From Robertmurraya_A mangrovi (GTDB taxonomy: Bacteria > Bacillota > Bacilli > Bacillales > Cytobacillaceae), in the NCBI RefSeq assembly GCF_034427655.1, contig NZ_JAXOFX010000004.1, forward strand, positions 62,001 through 126,000: a DNA stretch of 64,000 bases. The letters run 5' to 3'. The position numbers were made by a program, and so were the translations under genes. Each line of letters starts with the position of its first letter. Positions within the stretch are counted from its first letter, which is position 1. Under the pieces are notes generated by a model. The model was not told where the DNA came from. It searched no databases and worked only from the letters and a program-made list of their open reading frames with translations. Shown piece after piece: positions 43,733-52,419 of the stretch.

Positions 43733-44404
43733 TCATTTAAATTTATAAGTCCAAAAACGTTCATTTTGAATCCATGCTAGAGCTTGTGGGTCATTATTCT
43801 TTAGTTTCTCAGCCATTTCAGCCGCCATCAGCTGAGTTTGTGATTTATGTGCTTTGATTGTTTCTAGTTTGATTTCTGTCACCGCACTTACATTGTGCTG
43901 AACATCTGGTTCTCCTAGCTCATCTACACAGTTCTTCGAAAAAGCAACACAGTGTAACTTTGGTCTCTTATTTTCAGGAATTTGCTCTATGGCTCTTACC
44001 ACTGCTCGACCTGTAGCGTCGTGGTCAGGGTGAACAGAATAACCAGGATAAAAAGTAATCACTAAAGAAGGATTAACATCAGCAATGATCTCAGCCATAT
44101 GATTAGCTAGTTTGACTTCATCCTCAAACTCTACCGTTTTATCGCGGTATCCCAGCATTCTTAAATCATTTATTCCTAAAATAGAAGCTGCATTTTGTAG
44201 CTCTTGCTTACGAATTTTCGGAAGAGATTCACGAGTAGCAAAAGGAGGATTTCCCATGTTTCTTCCCATTTCCCCTAATGTTAGACAAGCATATGTAACA
44301 GGGGTTCCGTTTTTAACATGGGTAGCAATCGTTCCAGAAACACCAAAAGCTTCATCATCTGGATGTGGAAATATAACTAATAGTTGACGCTCTTTTTCCA
44401 TCAT
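43733..44404 (-). CDS. bshB2: Bacillithiol biosynthesis deacetylase BshB2
   Basis: A 223-residue LmbE/PIG-L-family zinc deacetylase. The metal motif HPDDE (His14, Asp16, Asp17) and the second motif YSVHPDHDATGRAV are visible. It removes the acetyl group of GlcNAc-malate in the second step of bacillithiol synthesis. The neighbour yojF is the same as in B. subtilis (yojF-yojG), which supports BshB2 over BshB1. ATG 44404 follows AAAGGAG; an in-frame ATG at 44437 would add 11 residues without a ribosome site. Confidence 0.9.
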   Translation of the reverse strand: MMEKERQLLVIFPHPDDEAFGVSGTIATHVKNGTPVTYACLTLGEMGRNMGNPPFATRESLPKIRKQELQNAASILGINDLRMLGYRDKTVEFEDEVKLANHMAEIIADVNPSLVITFYPGYSVHPDHDATGRAVVRAIEQIPENKRPKLHCVAFSKNCVDELGEPDVQHNVSAVTEIKLETIKAHKSQTQLMAAEMAEKLKNNDPQALAWIQNERFWTYKFK

Positions 44405-44492
44405 TAAAACTCCTTTCGTTCTAGTTCCTAACGGCATACTTGCCTTTAACTGAATGACTTTTTATACTCTTTATTAGTTTTACCAGATATGG

Positions 44493-44840
44493 TTATTCAA
44501 AAGGGGATTCGCTAATTTGTAAGGCTACGGCCAATTTCCCTTGATGATCATGGCCAGCCATTAACAATCTGCCTTGTGAATCAACCTCATAGTGGGTAAT
44601 TCCTTCAGCATAAATCCATCCAATCTCAAGCTTTAACCCGATTCTATATGGATGATCACCAGTAATTTTTCCATGCTCAAACTGCACTTTAGCATTTCGA
44701 ATAAAGGCACCTGATGAAAAGAAAGATTCATTAAAATGAGAGGCATATGCTCCGTTTGTTGTTTCAAGATGGATGTACACATCATGCTTAGATAATCGAT
44801 TTAGCTCCTTTTGAACTGCATCTACATTCACTACTTCCAT
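44493..44840 (-). CDS. yojF: YojF-family protein (DUF1806)
   Basis: A 115-residue soluble protein with the family pattern KHDVYIHLETTNGAYASHFNE. The pairing with bshB2 and the size match YojF of B. subtilis. The role is unknown, but the conserved gene pair suggests a link to bacillithiol metabolism (inference). AAGGAGGC lies before the ATG. The stop is 88 bases before bshB2. Confidence 0.88.
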   Translation of the reverse strand: MEVVNVDAVQKELNRLSKHDVYIHLETTNGAYASHFNESFFSSGAFIRNAKVQFEHGKITGDHPYRIGLKLEIGWIYAEGITHYEVDSQGRLLMAGHDHQGKLAVALQISESPFE

Positions 44841-44983
44841 GTAAAAGCCTCCTTATGCCTATAATTTTTATGAGAAACAATGTGTTTGTTTGAATTCGAG
44901 ACATTATTTGACTACTCTCATCTTACTAAAAAAAGATTGAAAAAGCGAAATAGTTAGCTTAGATTTGAAGAATTAACTAACAA

Positions 44984-45012
44984 AAAACAGAGCCCAGTCT
45001 GAGCTCTGTTTT
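44984..45012 (-). terminator. Terminator of pdxK
   Basis: Stem AAAACAGAGC (44984-44993) and GCTCTGTTTT (45003-45012). Confidence 0.85.
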
Positions 45013-45020
45013 CATCATCC

Positions 45021-45839
45021 TTATTGAGTTACTTTTTCCATTTTTAAGTTACGATATGCTCCATGGTTTGTTGGTCCTACATACTCGTTCAATGGGAATC
45101 CGTTTGAAATCGCAGCTGTAATAAATTCTTTTGCCACTTGAACCGCTTCTAACACAGATTTTCCTTTAGCTAATTCTGCTGTGATAGCTGAGGAATATGT
45201 ACATCCAGCACCGTGAGTATAAGTAGTGGCAACTTTCTCACTTTCAAATAGCGTAAATTCTGTACCATCAAATAATAAATCTACAGCCATTTCATGATTA
45301 ACTTTACTACCGCCTTTAATAAGGACATATTTTGCCCCTAGCTCATGAATTTTTACTGCAGCTTCTTTCATATCATCAATAGTTTTAATAGGGCCAGTCT
45401 TCGCTAACTGCCATGCTTCAAACAAGTTAGGAGTAACAACAGTTGCTTTAGGAACTAGTATTTCGCGTAATGCTTCCGTTGTTTCCGGATGAAGGACTTC
45501 ATCTTCTCCTTTACATACCATTACAGGGTCTACAACAACATTAGTAAGATTATTTTCCTCAATTACTTTTGCTGCTAGTTCGATAATCTCTACAGATCCA
45601 AGCATTCCCGTTTTCATAGCGTCTATTCCAACAGAAAGAATCGTATCTAGTTGTGCTTCTAGCGTCTCAATGGCTTGAGGAAACACATTATGGTGCCAAT
45701 GGTTTTTTGGATCCATCGTTACGATGGTCGTTAAAGCTGTCATCCCGTATACACCAAGTTCTTGAAACGTTTTTAAGTCAGCTTGGATACCTGCTCCTCC
45801 ACTTGTATCAGAGCCAGCAATAGTCATTACTTTTTTCAT
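45021..45839 (-). CDS. pdxK: Pyridoxine/pyridoxal kinase (PdxK, ThiD-like)
   Basis: A 272-residue ribokinase-fold kinase. N-terminal TIAGSDTSGGAGIQADLKTF and C-terminal YTHGAGCTYSSAI (with the catalytic Cys seen in the Gram-positive PdxK) define it. It phosphorylates pyridoxal or pyridoxine, and perhaps hydroxymethylpyrimidine, giving PLP. It has the length of the B. subtilis enzyme. ATG 45839 follows AAAGGATG; an in-frame ATG at 45923 would add 28 poorly conserved residues. Confidence 0.9.
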   Translation of the reverse strand: MKKVMTIAGSDTSGGAGIQADLKTFQELGVYGMTALTTIVTMDPKNHWHHNVFPQAIETLEAQLDTILSVGIDAMKTGMLGSVEIIELAAKVIEENNLTNVVVDPVMVCKGEDEVLHPETTEALREILVPKATVVTPNLFEAWQLAKTGPIKTIDDMKEAAVKIHELGAKYVLIKGGSKVNHEMAVDLLFDGTEFTLFESEKVATTYTHGAGCTYSSAITAELAKGKSVLEAVQVAKEFITAAISNGFPLNEYVGPTNHGAYRNLKMEKVTQ

Positions 45840-46011
45840 ATGTAACATCCTTTCCAGTTTTTTATCTAGGTAATTATGAAAATATTTAGTCGAGATTGGA
45901 GTTTCTACTAGTCTTTTTAACATTTATTGCCTATTATGTATGTAGAAAATGTCTAAGTTATCATAGAAATCATTTACTCCACCCTAAATTATAAAGGTAT
46001 AGGTGAATATT

Positions 46012-46683
46012 ATGAAACAAATTTTATATATTGAAGATGATTTAGAGATTGGTAGTTGGTTGAAAGAGGACCTTGAGGAAAGAGGCTACACCGTTACGTG
46101 GTTAAAGTCAGGAGATCAGGCTCTCGAGATGGTAAAAGGAGTAGATTTAATCATCCTAGATGTGATGTTACCCGGACTGGATGGGTTTACGGTAGGTCAA
46201 AGGCTGAAAAGAGAGGAGCCTAATACGCCTATTTTAATGTTGTCTGCAAGGACAGCGGTTGATGACAAGTTACAAGGATTGCAGTTCGCTGATGATTATT
46301 TAACGAAGCCTTTTCATCCGGAAGAGTTATCTGCGAGAATTGAAGTTTTACTAAGAAGATTTGGACAAGCGGGACCAAACGAAATAAAAGTAGGGCATCT
46401 AAAAGTAGATGTAGAAAAAAATCAAATAATAGATACTCGCACAGAAGAAGAGCTAATATTAACAGGTAAACAGCATTATATTTTTTTACATTTAATAAAA
46501 CATGCCAATCAGATTTTAACAAAGGAACAAATATACGAATCTGTTTGGGGTGAGCCATATATGGAAGGTGATAAAACATTGATGGTCCATATTCGCCATC
46601 TACGTGAAAAAGTAGAATTAGATCCTAGTTCACCTAAAATTATTGAAACCATCCGCGGAATTGGGTATAGGATCAAACAATGA
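46012..46683 (+). CDS. OmpR-family response regulator
   Basis: A 223-residue regulator: receiver domain with acidic pocket IEDD, phospho-acceptor Asp50 in DLIILDVMLPG and the Lys in YLTKPF, and a winged-helix domain ending in IRGIGYRIKQ. It pairs with the kinase that overlaps its stop. ATG 46012 is preferred because AGGTGA lies 5 bases upstream; a GTG at 46003 would add three residues. Targets are not known; the ABC transporter at 49149-51507 is a plausible one. Confidence 0.9.
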   Translation: MKQILYIEDDLEIGSWLKEDLEERGYTVTWLKSGDQALEMVKGVDLIILDVMLPGLDGFTVGQRLKREEPNTPILMLSARTAVDDKLQGLQFADDYLTKPFHPEELSARIEVLLRRFGQAGPNEIKVGHLKVDVEKNQIIDTRTEEELILTGKQHYIFLHLIKHANQILTKEQIYESVWGEPYMEGDKTLMVHIRHLREKVELDPSSPKIIETIRGIGYRIKQ

Positions 46684-48047
46684 AACTAAGGAACTCCTTA
46701 TTAACTAAATATTTATTAATTATTTTAGTTGCTATCATGATTTTGCCCTTATCTTTTCCTGTTATCTCTATCTTTGTTTTCATGCCATTAAATATGGGAG
46801 GAATGAAAGAGAATATTTATCAAAATGGAGTAGATATTGAAAAATTGTGGCACAAAGAGGCAAAAAAGCTTGCTCACTCTTCAAAAAAAGAGATTAATCA
46901 ACAATTATCGGAGTTACACAAAACATATAAAGAAGCGAACATGTTTTGGGTAGATGAATCAGGGAATACCCAAAAGACCATCCCAGAGACATTATCTATT
47001 CCTAAAAATTGGTCTCCTTCATACACGATTGAATTTATGAAAAAGAGTCATGGGGTAACAGCAGATCCATTTACGGTAGTTGCCTTTATTGGGGAAAATA
47101 AAGACAAGGGATTTATGGTCGTGCAAGTGCCTCGTTCAATCATGATCAGTAACGGAGAAATGATTCGTGATAAATATGAACATCTGTTTTTAGTAGGAAT
47201 TATATTCATTGTAGGTTTGTTTATTATCGTCTCTTGGATCTTTTTTTATAAAATTAGAAAACGACTGCTTAGAATTCAGAAGGCCATGACTAGACCAACT
47301 TCAAACGGTATACCAGAGCCTCTTGATATTAAAAAGATGGATGAAATTGGTCAGTTAGAGGAAGCTTTCAACGAAATGATCAAAGAGCTTGAATCCAGTA
47401 GAATTAGGGAAAAAGAAGAAGAAGAACTAAGAAGACAACTAATCGCTAATTTATCGCATGACTTAAGAACACCTTTAACCACCATAAGAGGTCACGCTTA
47501 TAGTTTAAGGAAAGAAAGCTTAACGGATAAAGGAAAGCAATCCATTGAATTGATTGACTATAAGGTTGGATACTTATCTCAATTGATAGAAAATCTATTA
47601 TCTTATACACTACTCTCGTCAGGTAAATACCCATTTTACCCTGAAAAAACAGACATTTCTCGTTTATTAAGAACATCCATTGCTAATTGGTATCCCACTT
47701 TTGAAAATAAGGGTTTTCAGATTGAATTAGATATTCCAGAAGAACCGTTCTATTGGGAAGTAGATAAACAGTGGTTTGAAAGAATAGTGGATAACTTACT
47801 ACAAAATATTAATAGACATGCTAATTCAGGAAAATTCGTGGCTATTCGAGTAGAAATTATTTCGGAAAACCCAGTTATAATCATTGAAGACCGAGGGGAA
47901 GGAATGAACGGAGAGTCTACCGGAAAAGGGGCAGGAATCGGACTGTCTATCGTGGATCTCATGATAAAAGAAATGAAGCTAGCATGGAAAATAGATAGCA
48001 CAGAACGCGGCACACGTATCATGATAGGTTCAGTTCCCTTTAGTTAA
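46680..48047 (+). CDS. Sensor histidine kinase with HAMP domain
   Basis: A 455-residue kinase: two membrane helices (about 10-38 and 165-190) enclose a 125-residue extracellular sensor, followed by HAMP, HisKA with His260 in NLSHDLRTPLTTIRGHA, and HATPase (N box FERIVDNLLQNINRHA, G2 GAGIGLSIVD). It overlaps the response regulator gene by 4 bases. The sensor has no recognised family, so the signal is unknown. The context with a bacitracin/lantibiotic-type ABC transporter suggests a cell-envelope signal (inference). Confidence 0.9.
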   Translation: MKLRNSLLTKYLLIILVAIMILPLSFPVISIFVFMPLNMGGMKENIYQNGVDIEKLWHKEAKKLAHSSKKEINQQLSELHKTYKEANMFWVDESGNTQKTIPETLSIPKNWSPSYTIEFMKKSHGVTADPFTVVAFIGENKDKGFMVVQVPRSIMISNGEMIRDKYEHLFLVGIIFIVGLFIIVSWIFFYKIRKRLLRIQKAMTRPTSNGIPEPLDIKKMDEIGQLEEAFNEMIKELESSRIREKEEEELRRQLIANLSHDLRTPLTTIRGHAYSLRKESLTDKGKQSIELIDYKVGYLSQLIENLLSYTLLSSGKYPFYPEKTDISRLLRTSIANWYPTFENKGFQIELDIPEEPFYWEVDKQWFERIVDNLLQNINRHANSGKFVAIRVEIISENPVIIIEDRGEGMNGESTGKGAGIGLSIVDLMIKEMKLAWKIDSTERGTRIMIGSVPFS

Positions 48048-48066
48048 CTAAAGGGGGTCTGACCCC
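48036..48066 (+). repeat. Palindromes at the end of the kinase gene
   Basis: The perfect 20-bp palindrome CCCTTTAGTTAACTAAAGGG (48036-48055) spans the kinase stop codon, and GGGGTCTGACCCC (48054-48066) follows and overlaps it by two bases. The two can form alternative hairpins, but no T run follows. They may act as a weak terminator or a regulatory element. Confidence 0.65.
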
Positions 48067-48105
48067 AATATAAATTCATAAATCGTTCAAAAAGCTTTTA
48101 ACGAT

Positions 48106-48123
48106 TTGTGAAATACTTCACAA
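48106..48123 (+). promoter_or_regulatory. Fnr/Rex-type palindrome upstream of the DoxX gene
   Basis: TTGTGAAATACTTCACAA is a perfect 18-bp palindrome-type site matching the Rex operator TTGTGAA-N4-TTCACAA and also the Fnr box TGTGA-N6-TCACA. A possible -10 (TTTATAGC region, 48143-48150) would place the site centre near -41.5, typical for activation by Fnr. Rex (redox repression) is an equal option. The DoxX gene starts 194 bases downstream. Confidence 0.7.
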
Positions 48124-48316
48124 ATGTATTTCATAAGGGGCATTTATAGCTTATATTGAGATTGTAAATGAATTAATTAAAAGTAATAACAAATGAAAAC
48201 GGATGTCGACCATACTTCATAATCCTTTGCTATTATCCTTACCTTACGATCATTCGTGTTCACCGAACCTTTTAAATAATCCGTTTACAACACATAATTG
48301 AAAGGCGGAATGCTCC

Positions 48317-48850
48317 ATGTTTAACCACTTTTTAAGAGAGAATAAAATTGCTTCGGGTATTCTTACTGTGATTCGTTTGTATTTAGGGTATGCTTGGATG
48401 ACTGCAGGATGGGGTAAAATTACTGGGGGATTTGATGCGTCAGGGTTCTTAGGAAATGCCGTTGCTAACCCAGTAAAAGGACCAGATGGAAGTGTTGTAT
48501 ATGGATGGTATGTATCCTTCCTAGAGGGAGTAGCGTTACCTAACGTAGGTTTATTCAACTTCTTAGTACCATGGGGAGAATTTTTAGTAGGAATAGGATT
48601 ACTTTTAGGTTGTTTAACAACTGCTGCAATGTTCTTTGGACTAGTGATGAATTTCTCTTTCTTCTTAGCAGGAACTGTTTCACACAACCCAACTGACATT
48701 TTCCTAGGCTTCATTATCCTAGCTGCAGGTTATAACGCAGGTCGCTACGGCTTAGACTATTGGGTAATTCCCTACATCCGTAAAATGATCAATAAGCCTT
48801 CTAATAAAAATAAAAATGATAAAGTTAAATTAGTTCCTGAAACTGTTTAA
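48317..48850 (+). CDS. DoxX-family membrane protein
   Basis: A 177-residue membrane protein with four hydrophobic segments and the DoxX signatures LYLGYAWMTAGWGKI and FLVGIGLLLGCLTTAAMFFGLVMNFSF. DoxX proteins include quinone-linked thiosulfate oxidoreductase subunits and oxidative-stress membrane factors; the role here is unproven. AAAGGCGG lies 9 bases before the ATG. The Fnr/Rex-type site upstream suggests control by oxygen or the NADH/NAD ratio. A strong terminator follows. Confidence 0.85.
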   Translation: MFNHFLRENKIASGILTVIRLYLGYAWMTAGWGKITGGFDASGFLGNAVANPVKGPDGSVVYGWYVSFLEGVALPNVGLFNFLVPWGEFLVGIGLLLGCLTTAAMFFGLVMNFSFFLAGTVSHNPTDIFLGFIILAAGYNAGRYGLDYWVIPYIRKMINKPSNKNKNDKVKLVPETV

Positions 48851-48869
48851 TATAATATAGTTGATAAGA

Positions 48870-48914
48870 AACCCTTAACCCAGCTTCTAAACTAGCTGGG
48901 TTGAGGGTTTTTTT
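48870..48914 (+). terminator. Terminator of the DoxX gene
   Basis: 16-bp stem AACCCTTAACCCAGCT and AGCTGGGTTGAGGGTT (one G-U pair) with a T run. Confidence 0.9.
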
Positions 48915-49012
48915 ATTATATGAATTTTTTCGTGAAATTGTTATTTCGACTTCCTCCCGAGGGAGAATTTGCACTTTGAAAAAATCGGCTTTTGGATTTT
49001 TACTTTAATTCT

Positions 49013-49057
49013 TCCCTGCGGAAAGCAAGTGCCTGGAGCGGAAAGGAACGGGCAAAA
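49013..49057 (+). repeat. Partial copy of the dispersed repeat
   Basis: The sequence from TCCCTGCGGAAAGCAAGTG through GGCAAAATAT matches the right end of the 126-bp element at 62151-62276, differing only by GGAAAGGAACG against GGAAATCAACG. Only the right end is present. The remaining 298-base gap (48851-49148) holds the DoxX terminator and no gene that I can see. Confidence 0.75.
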
Positions 49058-49148
49058 TATATAGGCGAATTAGAATTTAAACTAAATTTAAACTTCACCG
49101 AACCTTCATTTTAACCTTTCCCAGTTAAGATGATTTCTGAGGTGATAA

Positions 49149-50066
49149 ATGATGAGTGAAATGATCATTCAAACAAAACAATTAACTAAGAAGTTTGGTA
49201 ATAGAGATGTAGTTGAAAATGTAAATTTAGCCATAAAAAAAGGGGAGATTTATGGTTTTTTAGGACCCAATGGGGCAGGAAAAACGACAACGATAAGAAT
49301 GTTACTGGGACTAGCGAGGCCGACCAAGGGATCCATTCATATTTTTGGAAAGGACATGAAAAAAGAACGATTAGCTGTGTTGAGAAGAGTAGGTTCTCTA
49401 GTAGAATATCCATCCTATTACGGTCACTTAACAGCTTACGAAAACTTAGAGGCCGTTAGAAGGTTAATTGATGTACCGAAATCAAGGATAGATGAGGTAC
49501 TATCCATTGTGAGGTTAAGTAAAGAAGCCAACCGTCCTGTAAAAGGATTCTCTTTAGGAATGAAGCAAAGGCTAGGGATTGCTACAGCACTTCTAGGAAA
49601 GCCAGACCTTTTAATATTAGATGAGCCAACAAATGGACTAGATCCTTCAGGTATCTTAGAGGTTAGGGAACTAATCAAGAGTATGCCAAGTGAACATGGA
49701 ATAACCATTCTAGTATCTAGTCATTTACTATCGGAAATTGATCAAATGGCTACACAAGTGGGAATTATCTCAAAAGGAAAAATGATATTTCAAGATTCAA
49801 TCGAAACATTAAGAAAACAATCAAAAAGTAACATCCATATCGTTGTTAATGAGCCAGAGACAGCGTGGAGAGCTCTTTTATCTAGAGGCTTACAAGTAGA
49901 CAAAGCAGAAAACGGGCTAATGTTAGAAAATGTAAGCGATCAAAAAGTTGCTGAAATCATTGAGGCATTAGTCAAGGAACATATAGCCGTATACCGTGTT
50001 CAAGAACAGAAGCAATCATTAGAGGATATTTTCCTTCAAATGATTGGGGAGGAGGGAAGCCTGTAA
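49149..50066 (+). CDS. Bacitracin/lantibiotic-type ABC transporter ATP-binding protein
   Basis: A 305-residue ATPase with Walker A GPNGAGKTT, signature FSLGMKQRLGIATALL, Walker B LLILDEPTNGLDP and H loop SSHLL. The C-terminal accessory domain ends LEDIFLQMIGEEG. The class is BcrA/NisF/SpaF: exporters that protect the cell membrane from peptide antibiotics. GAGGTGATAA precedes the ATG. It forms an operon with two paralogous permeases that follow by overlapping starts and stops. Confidence 0.88.
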   Translation: MMSEMIIQTKQLTKKFGNRDVVENVNLAIKKGEIYGFLGPNGAGKTTTIRMLLGLARPTKGSIHIFGKDMKKERLAVLRRVGSLVEYPSYYGHLTAYENLEAVRRLIDVPKSRIDEVLSIVRLSKEANRPVKGFSLGMKQRLGIATALLGKPDLLILDEPTNGLDPSGILEVRELIKSMPSEHGITILVSSHLLSEIDQMATQVGIISKGKMIFQDSIETLRKQSKSNIHIVVNEPETAWRALLSRGLQVDKAENGLMLENVSDQKVAEIIEALVKEHIAVYRVQEQKQSLEDIFLQMIGEEGSL

Positions 50067-50776
50067 TGTTCGGGATTTTAGCATCTGACTTTTTAAAAAT
50101 TAGAAGAAAAATGATCTGGTTTTTAATTTTCCTTGGACCAATTGGGGTTCTTTCCTTACAAGCGGTTAATTTTACACTTAGGTATGAGTATTTAACAGAC
50201 TTATATAAAGCAGACCTTTGGGGAGGTCTTATGAATAACGTTACTATGTTAGCCGTTCCTACGATATTCATTGGATTAGCCATTATAACATCCATGATTG
50301 CAAATATTGAACATCAGACAAACTCATGGAAACAAGTCCTTGCTTTACCTATATCCAAATTTAGCGTGTTTACGGCAAAATTCACACTAGGGCTGATATT
50401 GTTGTTCGTCTCTAGTACTCTCCTAGGTTTAGGAACGATTATTCTAGGGCTAGTTTTAAAATTTGGTTCTTCTATCCCTTACTTAGAACTACTGAAAATC
50501 ATTTACTATCCCTACTTTGCAGTAATGCCCTTTATTGCCCTACAAATATGGTTAGCTATCACATATAAAAACCAAGCCACAGCGTTAACAATAGGTATTA
50601 TAGGAACGGTCGTAAGTATGTACGCGGTTATTTTTCCTGATTGGGTCCCATATAAATGGCCAACCTTAGAAAATCAGTGGGGCGAACCACTTTATTCTGT
50701 TGGCTTCGGTTTATTAGTAGGACTCCTTATCTACTTGATGGGGCTGCTCGATTTTATTAGAAGGGACGTCAAATAA
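50066..50776 (+). CDS. ABC permease, lantibiotic immunity (EpiE/MutE) type
   Basis: A 236-residue protein with six membrane segments: N-terminal SDFLKIRRKMIWFLIFLGP and the family stretch WKQVLALPISKFSVFTAKF. It is paralogous to the next gene. Together with the ATPase it should make a heteromeric exporter that removes peptide antibiotics from the membrane. Stop and start overlap on both sides. No lantibiotic precursor gene is seen, so it is a defence rather than a producer module. Confidence 0.8.
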   Translation: MFGILASDFLKIRRKMIWFLIFLGPIGVLSLQAVNFTLRYEYLTDLYKADLWGGLMNNVTMLAVPTIFIGLAIITSMIANIEHQTNSWKQVLALPISKFSVFTAKFTLGLILLFVSSTLLGLGTIILGLVLKFGSSIPYLELLKIIYYPYFAVMPFIALQIWLAITYKNQATALTIGIIGTVVSMYAVIFPDWVPYKWPTLENQWGEPLYSVGFGLLVGLLIYLMGLLDFIRRDVK

Positions 50777-51507
50777 TGATAAAAGTGTTTCAATCTGAGT
50801 TTCTTAAGCTTAAAAAATCTAGCATCTGGTTATTAATTTTTGTTAGCCCATTGCTTTCAACTTTAGTAGGAATAGGAGAAGCATTTGTGGGTGACAGTAA
50901 CGAAGAAGAATGGTTAATCACGTTAAGTATCATGTCATATATACATGCATTATTATTTCTCCCTCTGTTAACGGGTGTATTTTCAGCCTTTGTTTGTAGA
51001 TATGAGCACGTAGGAGGAGGGTGGAAACAGCTTCTTGCCTTACCAGTCTCAAGAGGAAATATCTATTCAGTAAAGTTTCTACTAGTAATAATGCTACTAG
51101 CCCTTACTCAGCTTTTATTCACCGTGGGAGTCCTGTCTGTTGGATTTATCAAAGGTTACAACGAAGCTATACCTGTTGGTGAGATTTTAAAAAGTGTAAT
51201 GGGGGGATGGATTGCATGTATGCCCCTTGCTGCTCTGCAAATGTTTGTTTCTGTAGCATGGTCTAGTTTTGCTGCACCACTTGCCATCAATGTCATTTTT
51301 ACGCTTCCAAATATTCTAGTTGTGAATTCTGCCAAGTATGGACCATATTCACCATGGGCTCAACCTTTTCTAGCGATGATGCCTAGATTTGATGAAAGTT
51401 TTGGAGCACTTAATGTTCCCCCAGAGACTTTATTTATTGTCATTTTCGGAAGCTTTGCCCTATTCTTTTTGTCAGGGTTCACTTATTTCCAAAGAAAAGA
51501 AATTTAA
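50776..51507 (+). CDS. ABC permease, lantibiotic immunity (EpiG/MutG) type
   Basis: A 243-residue protein with six membrane segments, beginning SEFLKLKKSSIWLLIFVSP and carrying WKQLLALPVSRGNIYSVKF, clearly a paralogue of the preceding permease. It is the last gene of the exporter operon. The 183 bases that follow hold the mobA ribosome site and no recognised terminator. Confidence 0.8.
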   Translation: MIKVFQSEFLKLKKSSIWLLIFVSPLLSTLVGIGEAFVGDSNEEEWLITLSIMSYIHALLFLPLLTGVFSAFVCRYEHVGGGWKQLLALPVSRGNIYSVKFLLVIMLLALTQLLFTVGVLSVGFIKGYNEAIPVGEILKSVMGGWIACMPLAALQMFVSVAWSSFAAPLAINVIFTLPNILVVNSAKYGPYSPWAQPFLAMMPRFDESFGALNVPPETLFIVIFGSFALFFLSGFTYFQRKEI

Positions 51508-51690
51508 GCATTCTTCATTTATGGGGAGTGTTTTTTTCTTTTATTCAACTAGAATCTTATTACTAAGGTGTTTTAATAAAAGGGAGCATTAAATCCCTCA
51601 AAGAAGGGCCAATTACTATGTTCTTTCCTCAAACTTTGCTAAATTGGATATTAGATAAGGATACCATTCAAACCCAAGAGGTGTTTAAGG

Positions 51691-52299
51691 ATGCGAGTTA
51701 CAGGAATTATTTTAGCAGGCGGAAAGTCAAGTAGGATGGGTACCAATAAAGCCTTGCTTAAAATCGCTGGGAAGACAGTCATTGAGCGAATTGTTGAAAC
51801 TTTAGATAGTGTAGTAGATGAATGGTTAGTTGTAACCAACACTATGGAGGATTATCGATTTCTCCAATTACCGATGGTGGAGGATATTTATAGAGATAAG
51901 GGGCCATTGGCTGGAATCCATGCGGGTCTCACAAACACATCTACAGAAAAAAATATCATTATTGCTTGTGACATGCCTTTTGTTTCAAAAAACCTAGCAC
52001 ATCTATTACTAAATGAGTTAAAAAATACTCAAGCGGTTGTACCGGAAATAGATGGACAGTTGCACCCTCTGTTTGCTTCTTATCGAAAGGATATGAAGGA
52101 TGAGGTGGAAAGGCGTATTCTTAAGGAACATCTTCGGATTAGAGATCTTCTGAACAATAGTCATGTTAAAATCGTGAAAGAAGAAGATTTTTTAAAGTTA
52201 GGATATGATATAAATAAATCTGATTTTTTTAATATGAACCGTCCTGAGGAATACCGAGAAGCAATAGATATAGATAGGGAAACGAACTCTGGGAATTAA
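51691..52299 (+). CDS. mobA: Molybdenum cofactor guanylyltransferase
   Basis: A 202-residue nucleotidyltransferase. The GTP-binding signature LAGGKSSRMGTNKALL (about 8-23) and the metal site ACDMPF are present. It joins GMP to molybdopterin, or a related cofactor step, giving MGD-type cofactors. Length matches MobA of Bacillus. AGAGGTGTTTAAGG lies before the ATG. moaE, moaD and moeB follow in the same direction. Confidence 0.9.
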   Translation: MRVTGIILAGGKSSRMGTNKALLKIAGKTVIERIVETLDSVVDEWLVVTNTMEDYRFLQLPMVEDIYRDKGPLAGIHAGLTNTSTEKNIIIACDMPFVSKNLAHLLLNELKNTQAVVPEIDGQLHPLFASYRKDMKDEVERRILKEHLRIRDLLNNSHVKIVKEEDFLKLGYDINKSDFFNMNRPEEYREAIDIDRETNSGN

Positions 52300-52419
52300 C
52301 ATGGGAATTTTCCTAGTGTAATTAATACATGACCTTTGGTAAAAAATTTTATTAAGAACTTACTAAGGGTATATCCTAATATTATTGAATACGATTTGAA
52401 GAATGTTAGAGGTGTTGGA

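Noticed and set aside
51608..51736. 38-codon frame before and across the mobA start
   Set aside because: No ribosome site, overlaps mobA, and has no clear protein character beyond chance.
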